DNA from: JBGPBY01 sp041481485
GTDB lineage: Bacteria; Acidobacteriota; Terriglobia; 20CM-2-55-15
Direction: 5' to 3'
DNA: 7,769 nucleotides
Assembly (NCBI GenBank): GCA_041481485.1
Contig: JBGPBY010000356.1
Coordinates: forward strand, 1-7,769
Of this stretch, positions 1 to 5,935 are shown piece by piece (positions within the stretch are counted from its first letter, which is position 1; each line of letters begins with the position of its first letter). Position numbers and translations under genes: made by a program. Below the pieces are notes generated by a model. That model did no database searches. It saw only the letters and a program-made list of their open reading frames with translations, and was not told the origin of the DNA.

Positions 1-66
1 AGACCGCCCCTACATTGGGAGATCTCACAACATCCACAGATTGCGCGCCCGCAGACCACGCCTACA
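1..66. repeat. possible degraded intergenic repeat: near-identical 14-mers
   Basis: The motif AGACCGCCCCTACA (1-14) recurs as AGACCACGCCTACA (53-66), 12 of 14 bases identical, 52 bases apart in the same orientation. Read on the minus strand both begin TGTAGG and end GGTCT. This resembles arms of the short GTAGGGGCGG...CCGCCCCTAC palindromic elements scattered between genes in many bacteria; that resemblance is from memory. The window edge cuts off whatever lies left of the first copy, so its pairing arm cannot be seen. The stretch lies downstream of the ubiE stop and contains no credible gene. It could equally be chance similarity in G/C-rich DNA. Confidence 0.3.
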
Positions 67-84
67 AGTTGCGTTCCGAGTGTT

Positions 85-837
85 CTACCTCTTTCCCCAA
101 TGAAGAGCGGCAATCCCTCCGGACAGGTTGCGATATCCCACACTCATAAATCCTACCGATTCCATGATACGCGCCAGCTCGCGTTGTGACGGGAAGCGGC
201 GGACCGAGGCGGGAAGATAACTGTAGGCAATGCCCTGGCCGGAGATCCATGCCCCCAGCCGAGGCAATATGTGATGAAAGTAGAATTCAAAAAGCTCTCG
301 AAATACGGGAACGACGGGTCGTGAAAACTCCAGGATAATTGCCGTGCCGCCTGGCTTTAAAACGCGCTTCATTTCATCGAGGCCGTGGACAGGGTTTTGA
401 AGATTTCTGAGACCGAATGCGACCGTCGTGACATCAAATGTTCTGTCTGCAAACGGAAGGCTCAACGAATCCGCCTCGATCACTGGAGTGGAATCCTGTA
501 TGTGTGCGTTCCGCATCTTTGCAAGCGACCGTACGAGCATGGGGTGGCAGAAGTCGGAAGCGACAACAGGAACATGCAGCCGATTGTGAAGTTCCATCGC
601 CAGATCGCCAGTGCCACTGCATAAGTCCAGAGCTAGCGGTGAATCGGCAACCGAAATGGATTCGCCGGCCTTTGCAACGGCGATTCTTCTCCATCGGCGA
701 TCAATGGAGGCGGACAGAAAATGATTCAGGAAGTCATAGCGTGGTGCGATTTCGGCAAACATCTGCTGGACGGTGTTTCCGTCCGGTCCGGCAATATCCA
801 GGCCAGTCGGCGGATTACTTCCGGGTTTTGCTTTCAT
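85..837 (-). CDS. ubiE: demethylmenaquinone methyltransferase (UbiE/MenG family)
   Basis: This cytoplasmic class I SAM-dependent methyltransferase would add the C-methyl group in the last step of menaquinone (or ubiquinone) synthesis. The 250-residue length is normal for the family. Visible signatures are the N-terminal MFAEIAPRYDFLNHFLS block (26-42), SAM-binding motif I LDLCSGTGD (70-78), the family hallmark FGLRN (141-145), the RVLKPGG...LEFSRP block (about 158-174), YSYLPASVRRFP (205-216) and the C-terminal GGIAALHWG (240-248). The ATG start is preferred because the family N-terminus follows directly. It has no clear Shine-Dalgarno, but the start lies 23 nt inside the end of aroB, so translation is probably coupled. 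It is the last visible gene of the ctp-aroB-ubiE operon. A menaquinone role (MenG) is inferred from the presumed acidobacterial host; the sequence alone does not separate it from UbiE. Confidence 0.95.
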   Translation of the reverse strand: MKAKPGSNPPTGLDIAGPDGNTVQQMFAEIAPRYDFLNHFLSASIDRRWRRIAVAKAGESISVADSPLALDLCSGTGDLAMELHNRLHVPVVASDFCHPMLVRSLAKMRNAHIQDSTPVIEADSLSLPFADRTFDVTTVAFGLRNLQNPVHGLDEMKRVLKPGGTAIILEFSRPVVPVFRELFEFYFHHILPRLGAWISGQGIAYSYLPASVRRFPSQRELARIMESVGFMSVGYRNLSGGIAALHWGKR

Positions 838-1897
838 GAATCAACGCGGCGGTAGTTTCACGCACAAGGCTTAGGGGAACATCCCGGGTGATCTCCACCC
901 GTCCGATCTCCAGCGGCAGAATAAAATGTACCGAACCATCGCGGACTTTCTTGTCCTGCTGCAGCGCTTTCATGATGTGGTCCATCTTCAGTCCCTGAAG
1001 TGAAGGCAATACGCCGATGGCGCGAATTGCAGATTCCATGCGGCCCGCCTCGGATGAAGACATCCGTCCTCTCGCCGTGCTGATGCGCGCTGCCGCAATC
1101 ATTCCATATCCCACAGCCTCGCCATGCTTCAAGCGGCGGAATTCTGCAGCGGATTCCAGGGCGTGTCCCACGGTATGTCCTAAATTCAGCACGCGCCGAA
1201 GGTCTCCTTCTCTCTCATCGGCTGCAACTATACGCGCTTTGATTTCCGCGCAGCGCGCCACGGTCGATTCCACGACGGCGGAGTCGCGCTGTTTAATCCG
1301 GTCCAGATGCGTGATGAAATCTTCAAATAATGCTCTGTCGGAAATAATTCCGTATTTCAGAGTCTCGTATAGTCCATTTGCAAATTCACGATCCGACAGG
1401 GATCTCAATGAGTCCGGATCGGAAAGCACAAGACGGGGCTGATGAAAGGTCCCCACAAGGTTTTTCACGTTCCGAAAATTCACGCCGGTTTTCCCGCCGA
1501 TGCTGGAGTCCACTTGGGCCAGAAGAGTGGTGGGGATCTGCACCACCGAGATGCCCCGCATGTAGAGCGAAGCGGCGAAACCTGTGACATCGCCGATCAC
1601 TCCGCCTCCCAGAGCAATCAGTGTGGACTGGCGGGTCATTTTCATCGCTGCCGCTCGATCCAGAATTCGGCCGACACTGGCCATGGTCTTGGCTCGTTCG
1701 CCATCTGGAATCATCATGGAAGGGAAAGTCTTGCCGATCAGCTTGCGAACTGCTTTGAAGATTCGAGGCTGGGAAATCAAGAGGAACGGCCCATTCAGGC
1801 CGGCAGTCTCAATTGTCTCCTGGACATGGCCCAGCAAGCCAGAGCCTACAAGAACGTTGTAAGCCCCTTGGCTTAGCCGAACCGGAACGGTACGCAG
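815..1897 (-). CDS. aroB: 3-dehydroquinate synthase, probable CTG start
   Basis: AroB converts DAHP to 3-dehydroquinate, the second shikimate-pathway step, using NAD and a divalent metal. Clear motifs, numbered from the proposed start, are the NAD-binding GGGVIGDVTGFAA (97-109) and IPTTLLAQVDSSIGGKTGVN (121-140). The likely metal ligands are Glu178 in YETLKYG, His241 in LNLGHTVGHALE and His258 in HGEAVGYG. The first conventional start in frame is a TTG at 1835-1837, but it would remove a typical AroB N-terminus: the codons upstream read VPVRLSQGAYNVLVGSGL, matching the family's opening beta-strands. The only plausible codon after the in-frame ctp stop is CTG at 1895-1897, 6 nt after a TAGGAG Shine-Dalgarno. 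This gives 360 residues, the usual AroB length. ATA at 1901-1903 is too close to the Shine-Dalgarno. The gene lies 9 nt after ctp and overlaps ubiE by 23 nt. The family call is near certain and the exact start is moderately supported. Confidence 0.93.
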   Translation of the reverse strand: MRTVPVRLSQGAYNVLVGSGLLGHVQETIETAGLNGPFLLISQPRIFKAVRKLIGKTFPSMMIPDGERAKTMASVGRILDRAAAMKMTRQSTLIALGGGVIGDVTGFAASLYMRGISVVQIPTTLLAQVDSSIGGKTGVNFRNVKNLVGTFHQPRLVLSDPDSLRSLSDREFANGLYETLKYGIISDRALFEDFITHLDRIKQRDSAVVESTVARCAEIKARIVAADEREGDLRRVLNLGHTVGHALESAAEFRRLKHGEAVGYGMIAAARISTARGRMSSSEAGRMESAIRAIGVLPSLQGLKMDHIMKALQQDKKVRDGSVHFILPLEIGRVEITRDVPLSLVRETTAALIHESKTRK

Positions 1898-1903
1898 GTC
1901 TAT

Positions 1904-1909
1904 CTCCTA
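1904..1909 (-). promoter_or_regulatory. aroB ribosome binding site overlapping the ctp stop codon
   Basis: On the minus strand the sequence reads TAGGAG, a strong Shine-Dalgarno whose first three bases are the TAG stop of ctp. It sits 6 nt before the CTG at 1897-1895, good spacing for that start and far too distant (over 60 nt) from the TTG at 1837. It therefore decides in favour of the extended aroB N-terminus and suggests that ribosomes finishing ctp re-initiate on aroB. Confidence 0.65.
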
Positions 1910-3487
1910 ACGTTGAGCTGTTTGCTGCCGTTTTTTGTTGGCATTGAGGGTCTTGGCTTCCGGCATATAGGTCAATGCTGCCAGAACCTGGGGATCCGCA
2001 TCCAGAATGACGCGTGCGGCTTCGGTAACTCCGAGGCGGTCCTGAAAGACTTCAGCCTTGATCATCCGCTTGATGTAATCCTTGTTGCTTTCAAAGTCCG
2101 CATCGGTGAACTCGATGTTTCTCGATTTCAGGTATTTCTTAAAATCGCCGAGCATCGCATCCGGCACCTGGAAATCCAGCGTAATGGCGGGATTTGACGC
2201 CAGAACGGAGTTTGCTACAAATCCGAAAACGGCATACTTGCGCGCGAGCAAGTCCTGAAAGTCATTCAATTCCGGAATGCTGACAATGCGATCCGGCGTG
2301 ATTCCGCCGCCGCCATAAAGCGGCCGCCCGAAATCGGAAAACTGGGTCTGGCTGTTGGCCGGACTCACCGGCGTGTCGCGGTGATTGTAATAGTCAAACT
2401 GAGAAATCTGCGAGTAATCGCGCTGAATCAACCGTCCGCTTGGAGTCAGCCACTTTTGCGTGGTGAGAGCCAACCCCGTGTCCTGCTTATTGCCAAGCCG
2501 GTAAACCGACTGAACTAACCCTTTTCCAAAACTGGTCTCACCCACGATCAGAGCACGGTCGTGATCCTGCAATGCGCCCGCCACAATCTCAGACGCACTG
2601 GCGCTATTTTGATTGATCAAAACGACTATCGGATAGATGTTATCTGTATTTGTCACCGGTGACGGGTACTTCTTGGTGGAACCCTGCGTCCGGCCAACGG
2701 TTTGCAAAATCACCTGATCGCGCTGAAGGAACGTGGCCGCAACTTCGATAGCTTGGGTTAGCAACCCGCCAGGATTGGCGCGCAGATCGAAGACCAAGCC
2801 ATCAAGGTGCTTGGCATCCAATTGCTTAAGAGCATCCCGGAGTTCCTGGCCAGACGTTTCGGCAAAGCTATCGAGCTTGATATAGCCGACTCCAGGTCGA
2901 ATCTTGTACGTGTTGTTGATCGTAAATTTGGCGATTTGATCGCGTACGACCGTAAACGGAATGGGATTGGGAACTCCAGGCCTCACTACGGTGATATGAA
3001 CTGCCGTACCCTGCGGGCCTCGAAGCTTGCCGACCACGGCGTTCACATCAAGATTGGCAGTGGACTGGTCTTCAACGGTGTTAATAACGTCTCCAACCCG
3101 CAAACCCACCTTTTCTGCCGGCGATCCTTTATACGGGGGCGAGATGATGGTGACCTTACCGAATCGAGTGGTGATCAATATTCCCAAGCCGTAAAATCTC
3201 CCGGTCTGGTCTTCCTGTAAGGATTTAAATGCACTGGGATCAAAGAATTTGGAGTGTGGATCCAGTGTTCTGAGCATTCCATCGATAGCGCCATAAATGG
3301 CCTTATCGGAATCGATAGGCATCGCTGCGTTCTCTTCTACGGCATCCAGCAGCTTGTTGAACAATTGCAGTTCGGGTCCATCTGATTTAACTGGGGTTCT
3401 GGATTGGGCATGAATGACACTGCCGAAAATGACGCCAAACACCAGAATGACGACAATATTAAAAACTCGTGAACCCGTTAACTTCAT
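1907..3487 (-). CDS. ctpA: exported S41-family C-terminal processing protease (CtpA/Prc-like)
   Basis: This is a PDZ-containing serine protease of the carboxyl-terminal processing family, which trims or degrades proteins in the periplasm. The ATG start (526 residues) is chosen over a TTG eight codons upstream because AGGGAG stands 7 nt before it. Residues 1-28 form a signal peptide or anchor (hydrophobic core about 8-25, VIHAQ at the possible cleavage site). A PDZ domain spans about 95-175, with GSPAEKVGLRVGDVI its recognisable part, followed by the S41 catalytic domain. The Ser-Lys dyad is intact: Ser297 in the NSASASEI motif and Lys322 in GETSFGKG, 25 residues apart as in characterised CTPs. 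A C-terminal tail of roughly 125 residues (about 400-526) beyond the catalytic core is of unknown role. It opens the minus-strand operon with aroB and ubiE, from its own promoter, divergent from tatA. Its natural substrate cannot be deduced. Confidence 0.95.
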   Translation of the reverse strand: MKLTGSRVFNIVVILVFGVIFGSVIHAQSRTPVKSDGPELQLFNKLLDAVEENAAMPIDSDKAIYGAIDGMLRTLDPHSKFFDPSAFKSLQEDQTGRFYGLGILITTRFGKVTIISPPYKGSPAEKVGLRVGDVINTVEDQSTANLDVNAVVGKLRGPQGTAVHITVVRPGVPNPIPFTVVRDQIAKFTINNTYKIRPGVGYIKLDSFAETSGQELRDALKQLDAKHLDGLVFDLRANPGGLLTQAIEVAATFLQRDQVILQTVGRTQGSTKKYPSPVTNTDNIYPIVVLINQNSASASEIVAGALQDHDRALIVGETSFGKGLVQSVYRLGNKQDTGLALTTQKWLTPSGRLIQRDYSQISQFDYYNHRDTPVSPANSQTQFSDFGRPLYGGGGITPDRIVSIPELNDFQDLLARKYAVFGFVANSVLASNPAITLDFQVPDAMLGDFKKYLKSRNIEFTDADFESNKDYIKRMIKAEVFQDRLGVTEAARVILDADPQVLAALTYMPEAKTLNANKKRQQTAQR

Positions 3488-3494
3488 CGAGGCA

Positions 3495-3500
3495 CTCCCT
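3495..3500 (-). promoter_or_regulatory. ctp ribosome binding site
   Basis: The minus strand reads AGGGAG 7 nt before the ATG at 3487-3485. This fixes the start at that ATG rather than at the TTG at 3511, which would lie upstream of this Shine-Dalgarno and would add eight residues in front of a normal signal peptide. Confidence 0.75.
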
Positions 3501-3526
3501 TTTTTGCACAATGGACGACTGTTGGC

Positions 3527-3535
3527 AGTATATCA
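3527..3535 (-). promoter_or_regulatory. candidate extended -10 promoter for ctp-aroB-ubiE
   Basis: The minus strand reads TGATATACT, an extended -10 (TGn plus TATACT, 5 of 6 to consensus). The -35 position 17 nt upstream, GTCTGA, is poor, which is tolerated with an extended -10. Predicted transcription start is near 3520, leaving a leader of about 33 nt that contains the ctp ribosome binding site. It is the best promoter candidate in the 131-bp divergent gap. Confidence 0.5.
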
Positions 3536-3588
3536 GACTGCCCATATTTTCAGACGGATCAAAACGGGGGGACGATTCCTGCTTCTGG

Positions 3589-3597
3589 TGCTATGAT
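3589..3597 (+). promoter_or_regulatory. candidate extended -10 promoter for tatAC
   Basis: The plus strand reads TGCTATGAT, an extended -10 with TATGAT (5 of 6 to consensus). No good -35 is present at 16-18 nt. Predicted transcription starts near 3604, just ahead of the GGAGG ribosome binding site at 3609-3613, giving a leader of only about 15 nt. Confidence 0.45.
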
Positions 3598-3618
3598 TGA
3601 CGCCATCCGGAGGTTGGA

Positions 3619-3963
3619 ATGGGTCCGATAGGGTTTCCCGAACTCATTTTTATTTTCATTATCGCCCTGGTCGTCTTTGGACCGAAGAAACTGCCCGAAC
3701 TGGGAAAGTCCCTCGGCAGGGGACTTCGCGAGTTCAATAAAGCCAAGAATGAACTGAAGGCGACCTGGGATGAACAGATTCGGGATGCGGAAAACTCGCT
3801 GAACAGCGTTAAAGAAACCGTCCACGAACCGGTACGTAACGCAATTGCTTCCGTTTCAGAATCCGCGCCCGAAGCTAAATCGGATGCAATAACGTCCCTT
3901 CCGTCCCATCCGGAAACCCAGGGGGACCACCCGAATCCTCCACCTTCAGGACCTGAAGCCTGA
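3619..3963 (+). CDS. tatA: twin-arginine translocase subunit TatA (TatA/B family)
   Basis: This is the pore-forming or recruiting subunit of the Tat system, which exports folded proteins carrying RR signal peptides. The 114-residue protein has the standard architecture: a very short periplasmic N-terminus, one membrane helix (about 6-20), the hinge FGPKKLPELG (20-29), an amphipathic helix (about 27-42), a charged stretch to about 70, and a Pro/Ser-rich disordered tail ending PPPSGPEA. Glu8 before the helix and the GPKKLP hinge recall TatB, whereas KKLPELGKSLGRGLREF is TatA-like. With no second tatA/tatB nearby it may serve both roles. The ATG is supported by GGAGG at 3609-3613, 5 nt upstream. 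The TGA stop overlaps the tatC ATG by one base (TGATG), so the two are translated together. Confidence 0.93.
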   Translation: MGPIGFPELIFIFIIALVVFGPKKLPELGKSLGRGLREFNKAKNELKATWDEQIRDAENSLNSVKETVHEPVRNAIASVSESAPEAKSDAITSLPSHPETQGDHPNPPPSGPEA

Positions 3964-4838
3964 TGTCTCAATATACAGACAACGACGAACCGGAAATCGA
4001 AGAGCAGGAAGAGCTTCATGGACAGATGTCGTTCCTCGATCACCTCGAGGAACTGCGTAATCGCCTGATTCGAATGTTGATTGCGGTTGGCGTCGCCTTC
4101 GGAGTGTGCTGGTGGCAGGCCGGGAAGATTTCACGGATTATTCAGATCCCCATCGCAGAAGCCATTACCGGCCAGAAAATCGCAATCATGGATGAGATTC
4201 GGCAGGTTTGGGCCGTGATTCGCTACAACGCCAGCCCTCTTGAACACTCCATGATCCAACTCAATATGTTGAAACCGACGGATGGTTTCAACCTTGCGAT
4301 GAAGGTCGCCTTCCTCGGAGGAATTTTTCTGGCGTCGCCGTTTATCATTGGCCAGGTCTGGGGATTTATTTCTCCCGGACTGTACAAACGTGAACGCCGT
4401 TACGCGTTGCCATTCGTTTTCTTTTCTTCCGTTCTGTTTTTCATCGGCGGGTTGTTCGGATATTTCGTTGCATTTCCATATGCCATGAAGTTCCTGCTTA
4501 CTTTCGGACTGAATGATATGGGGATGAAACCGATGATTTCCGGACTGGAATACTTCGATCAGTTTATTGCGATCGAACTATGTCTCGGAATCGTCTTTTT
4601 ACTGCCTGCACTCATTTTCCTGTTGAGCCGTTTCGGAATCGTGAGTGGTTCTTTTCTGCTTCGAAATACGAAATACGCGATCCTGGTGATTTTTATCATC
4701 GCCGCTGTGATCACTCCCACGCCCGATATCCCCGACATGATGGTCGTCGCCATTCCCATGCTCGGTTTATATCTCCTTGGTGTGATCGTGGCCTATTTGT
4801 TCGGCAAGAAACGCAAGACAGAAGAAGCGGAAGCGTAA
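3963..4838 (+). CDS. tatC: twin-arginine translocase subunit TatC
   Basis: TatC is the polytopic inner-membrane receptor that binds twin-arginine signal peptides and recruits TatA. The sequence shows the cytoplasmic N-terminal motif MSFLDHLEELRNRL (22-35), several hydrophobic helices, the signature around IFLASPFIIGQVWGFISPGLYKRERR (121-146) including Glu144, which corresponds to the signal-binding Glu of the E. coli protein, and the late ITPTPDIPD motif (250-258) before the last helices. At 291 residues it is longer than the usual 240-260. The excess lies mainly at the acidic N-terminus (about 1-20) and in the first periplasmic loop (about 55-108), which runs from the end of helix 1 to GFNLAMKVA. 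Translation is coupled to tatA by the TGATG overlap. The gene ends one base from the convergent M28 gene with no terminator visible. Confidence 0.96.
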   Translation: MSQYTDNDEPEIEEQEELHGQMSFLDHLEELRNRLIRMLIAVGVAFGVCWWQAGKISRIIQIPIAEAITGQKIAIMDEIRQVWAVIRYNASPLEHSMIQLNMLKPTDGFNLAMKVAFLGGIFLASPFIIGQVWGFISPGLYKRERRYALPFVFFSSVLFFIGGLFGYFVAFPYAMKFLLTFGLNDMGMKPMISGLEYFDQFIAIELCLGIVFLLPALIFLLSRFGIVSGSFLLRNTKYAILVIFIIAAVITPTPDIPDMMVVAIPMLGLYLLGVIVAYLFGKKRKTEEAEA

Positions 4839-4839
4839 A

Positions 4840-5745
4840 TTATTTCAGCGCGCTGACGCGTTTATCAATCTCCGGCAGGCTCGCGTACACGACATCACCA
4901 ACTTTTTTCAGGCTGTCACCGCTCACTTTGTCCAGTGTGTCCGTGGGTTCATGCCAGTCCGGATAATCGAAATCGATGATATCCACGGCAGGCACTTTGG
5001 CGCTCAGGTAGGGCAAATGGTCATCTTCGATGATCTGAGTCTCATTGAGGAATTCGCGGGTATACCCCAGTTTATTCGCGTTGCTCCAGATGATTGAAGT
5101 CAGCCAGTCGGTGGATTGCCCTTCCTTCTTAATATCCAGGTTCTTGTCTCCGATCATGTCGACCAGAATCAGAGCTTTCAGCTGTTTCAGCGTTCCGTCT
5201 TTCGTCCGGCGTGCGACATCGTACCGGCTTCCATAACGGCTGTCTTCATCACTCCAGTCGACGACCGCTTCTTCGCCGTCGAAGAAAATGAATTCCAGTG
5301 TGTTATCGAGTTTCAGATTCGACGTTATCCGCGCCATCTCCAGCAACCAGGCCGCGCTGGACGCTCCGTCACTGGCTCCGACAAACTTGACCTTATCGAA
5401 GAGCTTTGTATCGTAATGACCGGAAAGAGCGATGACTGCAGGATTCGTTCCGGCACGATCGGCACGGATGTTGATCATCTTCCGACGTCCGCGCGGGGTC
5501 ATGGCCTCGAATTCATCCAGCTGTGGTTTCAATCCTGCCTTTCGCAGTTCTGCAAGAATGTACGTCCTCGTTTTCTCGATCGCATCGCTTCCCGCCGGGC
5601 GCGGACCAAGATTCACCATGGTTCTCATGTCTTCGAACGCGCGGCTGGCGACGAATGGAGACCTCGTCTGAAGCGCATAGAGCGACACGGCTGCCAGCAG
5701 AATTACAGCGATTAAGGTAAGTACTGTTTTTTTGTATGAGTTCAT
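4840..5745 (-). CDS. M28-family metallo-enzyme, probable glutaminyl-peptide cyclotransferase
   Basis: The 301-residue protein has an N-terminal signal or anchor helix (about 5-26) followed by an M28 zinc-hydrolase fold, so it should act outside the cytoplasm. Several stretches match animal-type glutaminyl cyclase, which turns N-terminal Gln into pyroglutamate: HYDT (110-113), GASDGAS with Asp126, IFFDGEEAVVDWSDEDSRYGSR (153-174), VDMIGD (195-200), IEDDHLPYL (239-247) and DWHEPTD (263-269). All the expected residues are present: zinc ligands Asp126, Glu159 and His265, catalytic Glu158, Asp196, an Asp in EDDH (241/242), and tryptophans 164 and 264. An aminopeptidase activity remains possible. 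An in-frame ATG at 5845-5847 would translate through the tRNA gene, so I choose ATG 5745-5743, just before the signal peptide; its Shine-Dalgarno is weak. The gene starts 16 nt after tRNA-Ala, with no promoter in between, and converges on tatC. Confidence 0.88.
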   Translation of the reverse strand: MNSYKKTVLTLIAVILLAAVSLYALQTRSPFVASRAFEDMRTMVNLGPRPAGSDAIEKTRTYILAELRKAGLKPQLDEFEAMTPRGRRKMINIRADRAGTNPAVIALSGHYDTKLFDKVKFVGASDGASSAAWLLEMARITSNLKLDNTLEFIFFDGEEAVVDWSDEDSRYGSRYDVARRTKDGTLKQLKALILVDMIGDKNLDIKKEGQSTDWLTSIIWSNANKLGYTREFLNETQIIEDDHLPYLSAKVPAVDIIDFDYPDWHEPTDTLDKVSGDSLKKVGDVVYASLPEIDKRVSALK

Positions 5746-5761
5746 CACCGGATTTGGGTAA

Positions 5762-5834
5762 TGGACGGTAAGGGGCTCGAACCCTCGGCCTCGGCGATGC
5801 GAACGCCGCGCTCTCCCAGCTGAGCTAACCGCCC
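5762..5834 (-). tRNA. tRNA-Ala (anticodon CGC)
   Basis: The minus strand folds into a complete 73-nt cloverleaf. The acceptor stem GGGCGGT/ACCGTCC pairs fully with a G3-U70 wobble, the alanine identity element. The D stem is GCTC/GAGC, and the anticodon stem CGGCG/CGCCG holds the loop TTCGCAT, giving anticodon CGC for codon GCG. A 5-nt variable loop AGGCC and the T arm GAGGG-TTCGAGC-CCCTT follow, then discriminator A. The 3' CCA is not encoded: the next bases are TTA. It has its own strong promoter immediately upstream, and the M28 gene follows after 16 nt. Confidence 0.96.
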
Positions 5835-5845
5835 GGACGAATTTC

Positions 5846-5874
5846 ATTTAAGCATTCGATGCATAAAGTGTCAA
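5846..5874 (-). promoter_or_regulatory. strong sigma-70 promoter of tRNA-Ala (and probably the M28 gene)
   Basis: The minus strand carries a perfect -35 TTGACA (5874-5869), an exact 17-nt spacer, and -10 TTAAAT (5851-5846, 4 of 6) preceded by TGC, which makes it an extended -10. Transcription should start near 5839, about five bases before the mature tRNA 5' end at 5834. This is the best promoter in the window. Confidence 0.8.
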
Positions 5875-5902
5875 TCGAGGCAACGAATTGGCGATGTCCC
5901 TA

Positions 5903-5911
5903 TGCTACGCT
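5903..5911 (+). promoter_or_regulatory. weak candidate promoter for the dedA-VWA unit
   Basis: The plus strand reads TGCTACGCT, an extended -10-like element with TACGCT (4 of 6). No acceptable -35 occurs at 16-18 nt. It lies 36 nt ahead of the dedA start codon in the only available gap (5875-5947) and would give a leader of roughly 30 nt containing the ribosome binding site. Treat as tentative. Confidence 0.25.
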
Positions 5912-5935
5912 CCAAATTCGTAAGCTAAGGGTTAC

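Noticed and set aside
438..839. 133-codon plus-strand open frame opposite ubiE
   Set aside because: It is antisense to all of the conserved SAM-binding region, has no ribosome binding site, and its composition is typical of a shadow frame.
1442..1876. 144-codon plus-strand open frame opposite aroB
   Set aside because: It lies entirely antisense to a strongly conserved enzyme and its translation, rich in His, Ser and Arg, has no recognisable motif; it is a shadow of aroB.
3591..4043. 150-codon minus-strand open frame across tatA
   Set aside because: It would run antisense through tatA and the start of tatC, both of which are clearly genuine; no family features are seen.
4845..4856. Palindrome TCAGCGCGCTGA as a bidirectional terminator for tatC/M28
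   Set aside because: The palindrome is perfect but has no loop and no T-run follows on either strand, so it does not look like a Rho-independent terminator; it lies in the M28 coding end.
5116..5715. 199-codon plus-strand open frame opposite the M28 gene
   Set aside because: It is antisense to the conserved zinc-enzyme sequence and shows no domain or ribosome binding site.
5746..5847. N-terminal extension of the M28 protein by 34 residues starting at ATG 5847
   Set aside because: It translates straight through the tRNA-Ala gene; the Gly-Phe-Glu-Pro string near its end is the usual result of reading a tRNA T-arm as protein. The ATG at 5745 begins a normal signal peptide.
5888..5906. TTGGCG followed by TATGCT as a dedA promoter
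   Set aside because: The spacer between them is only 7 nt, too short for a sigma-70 promoter.
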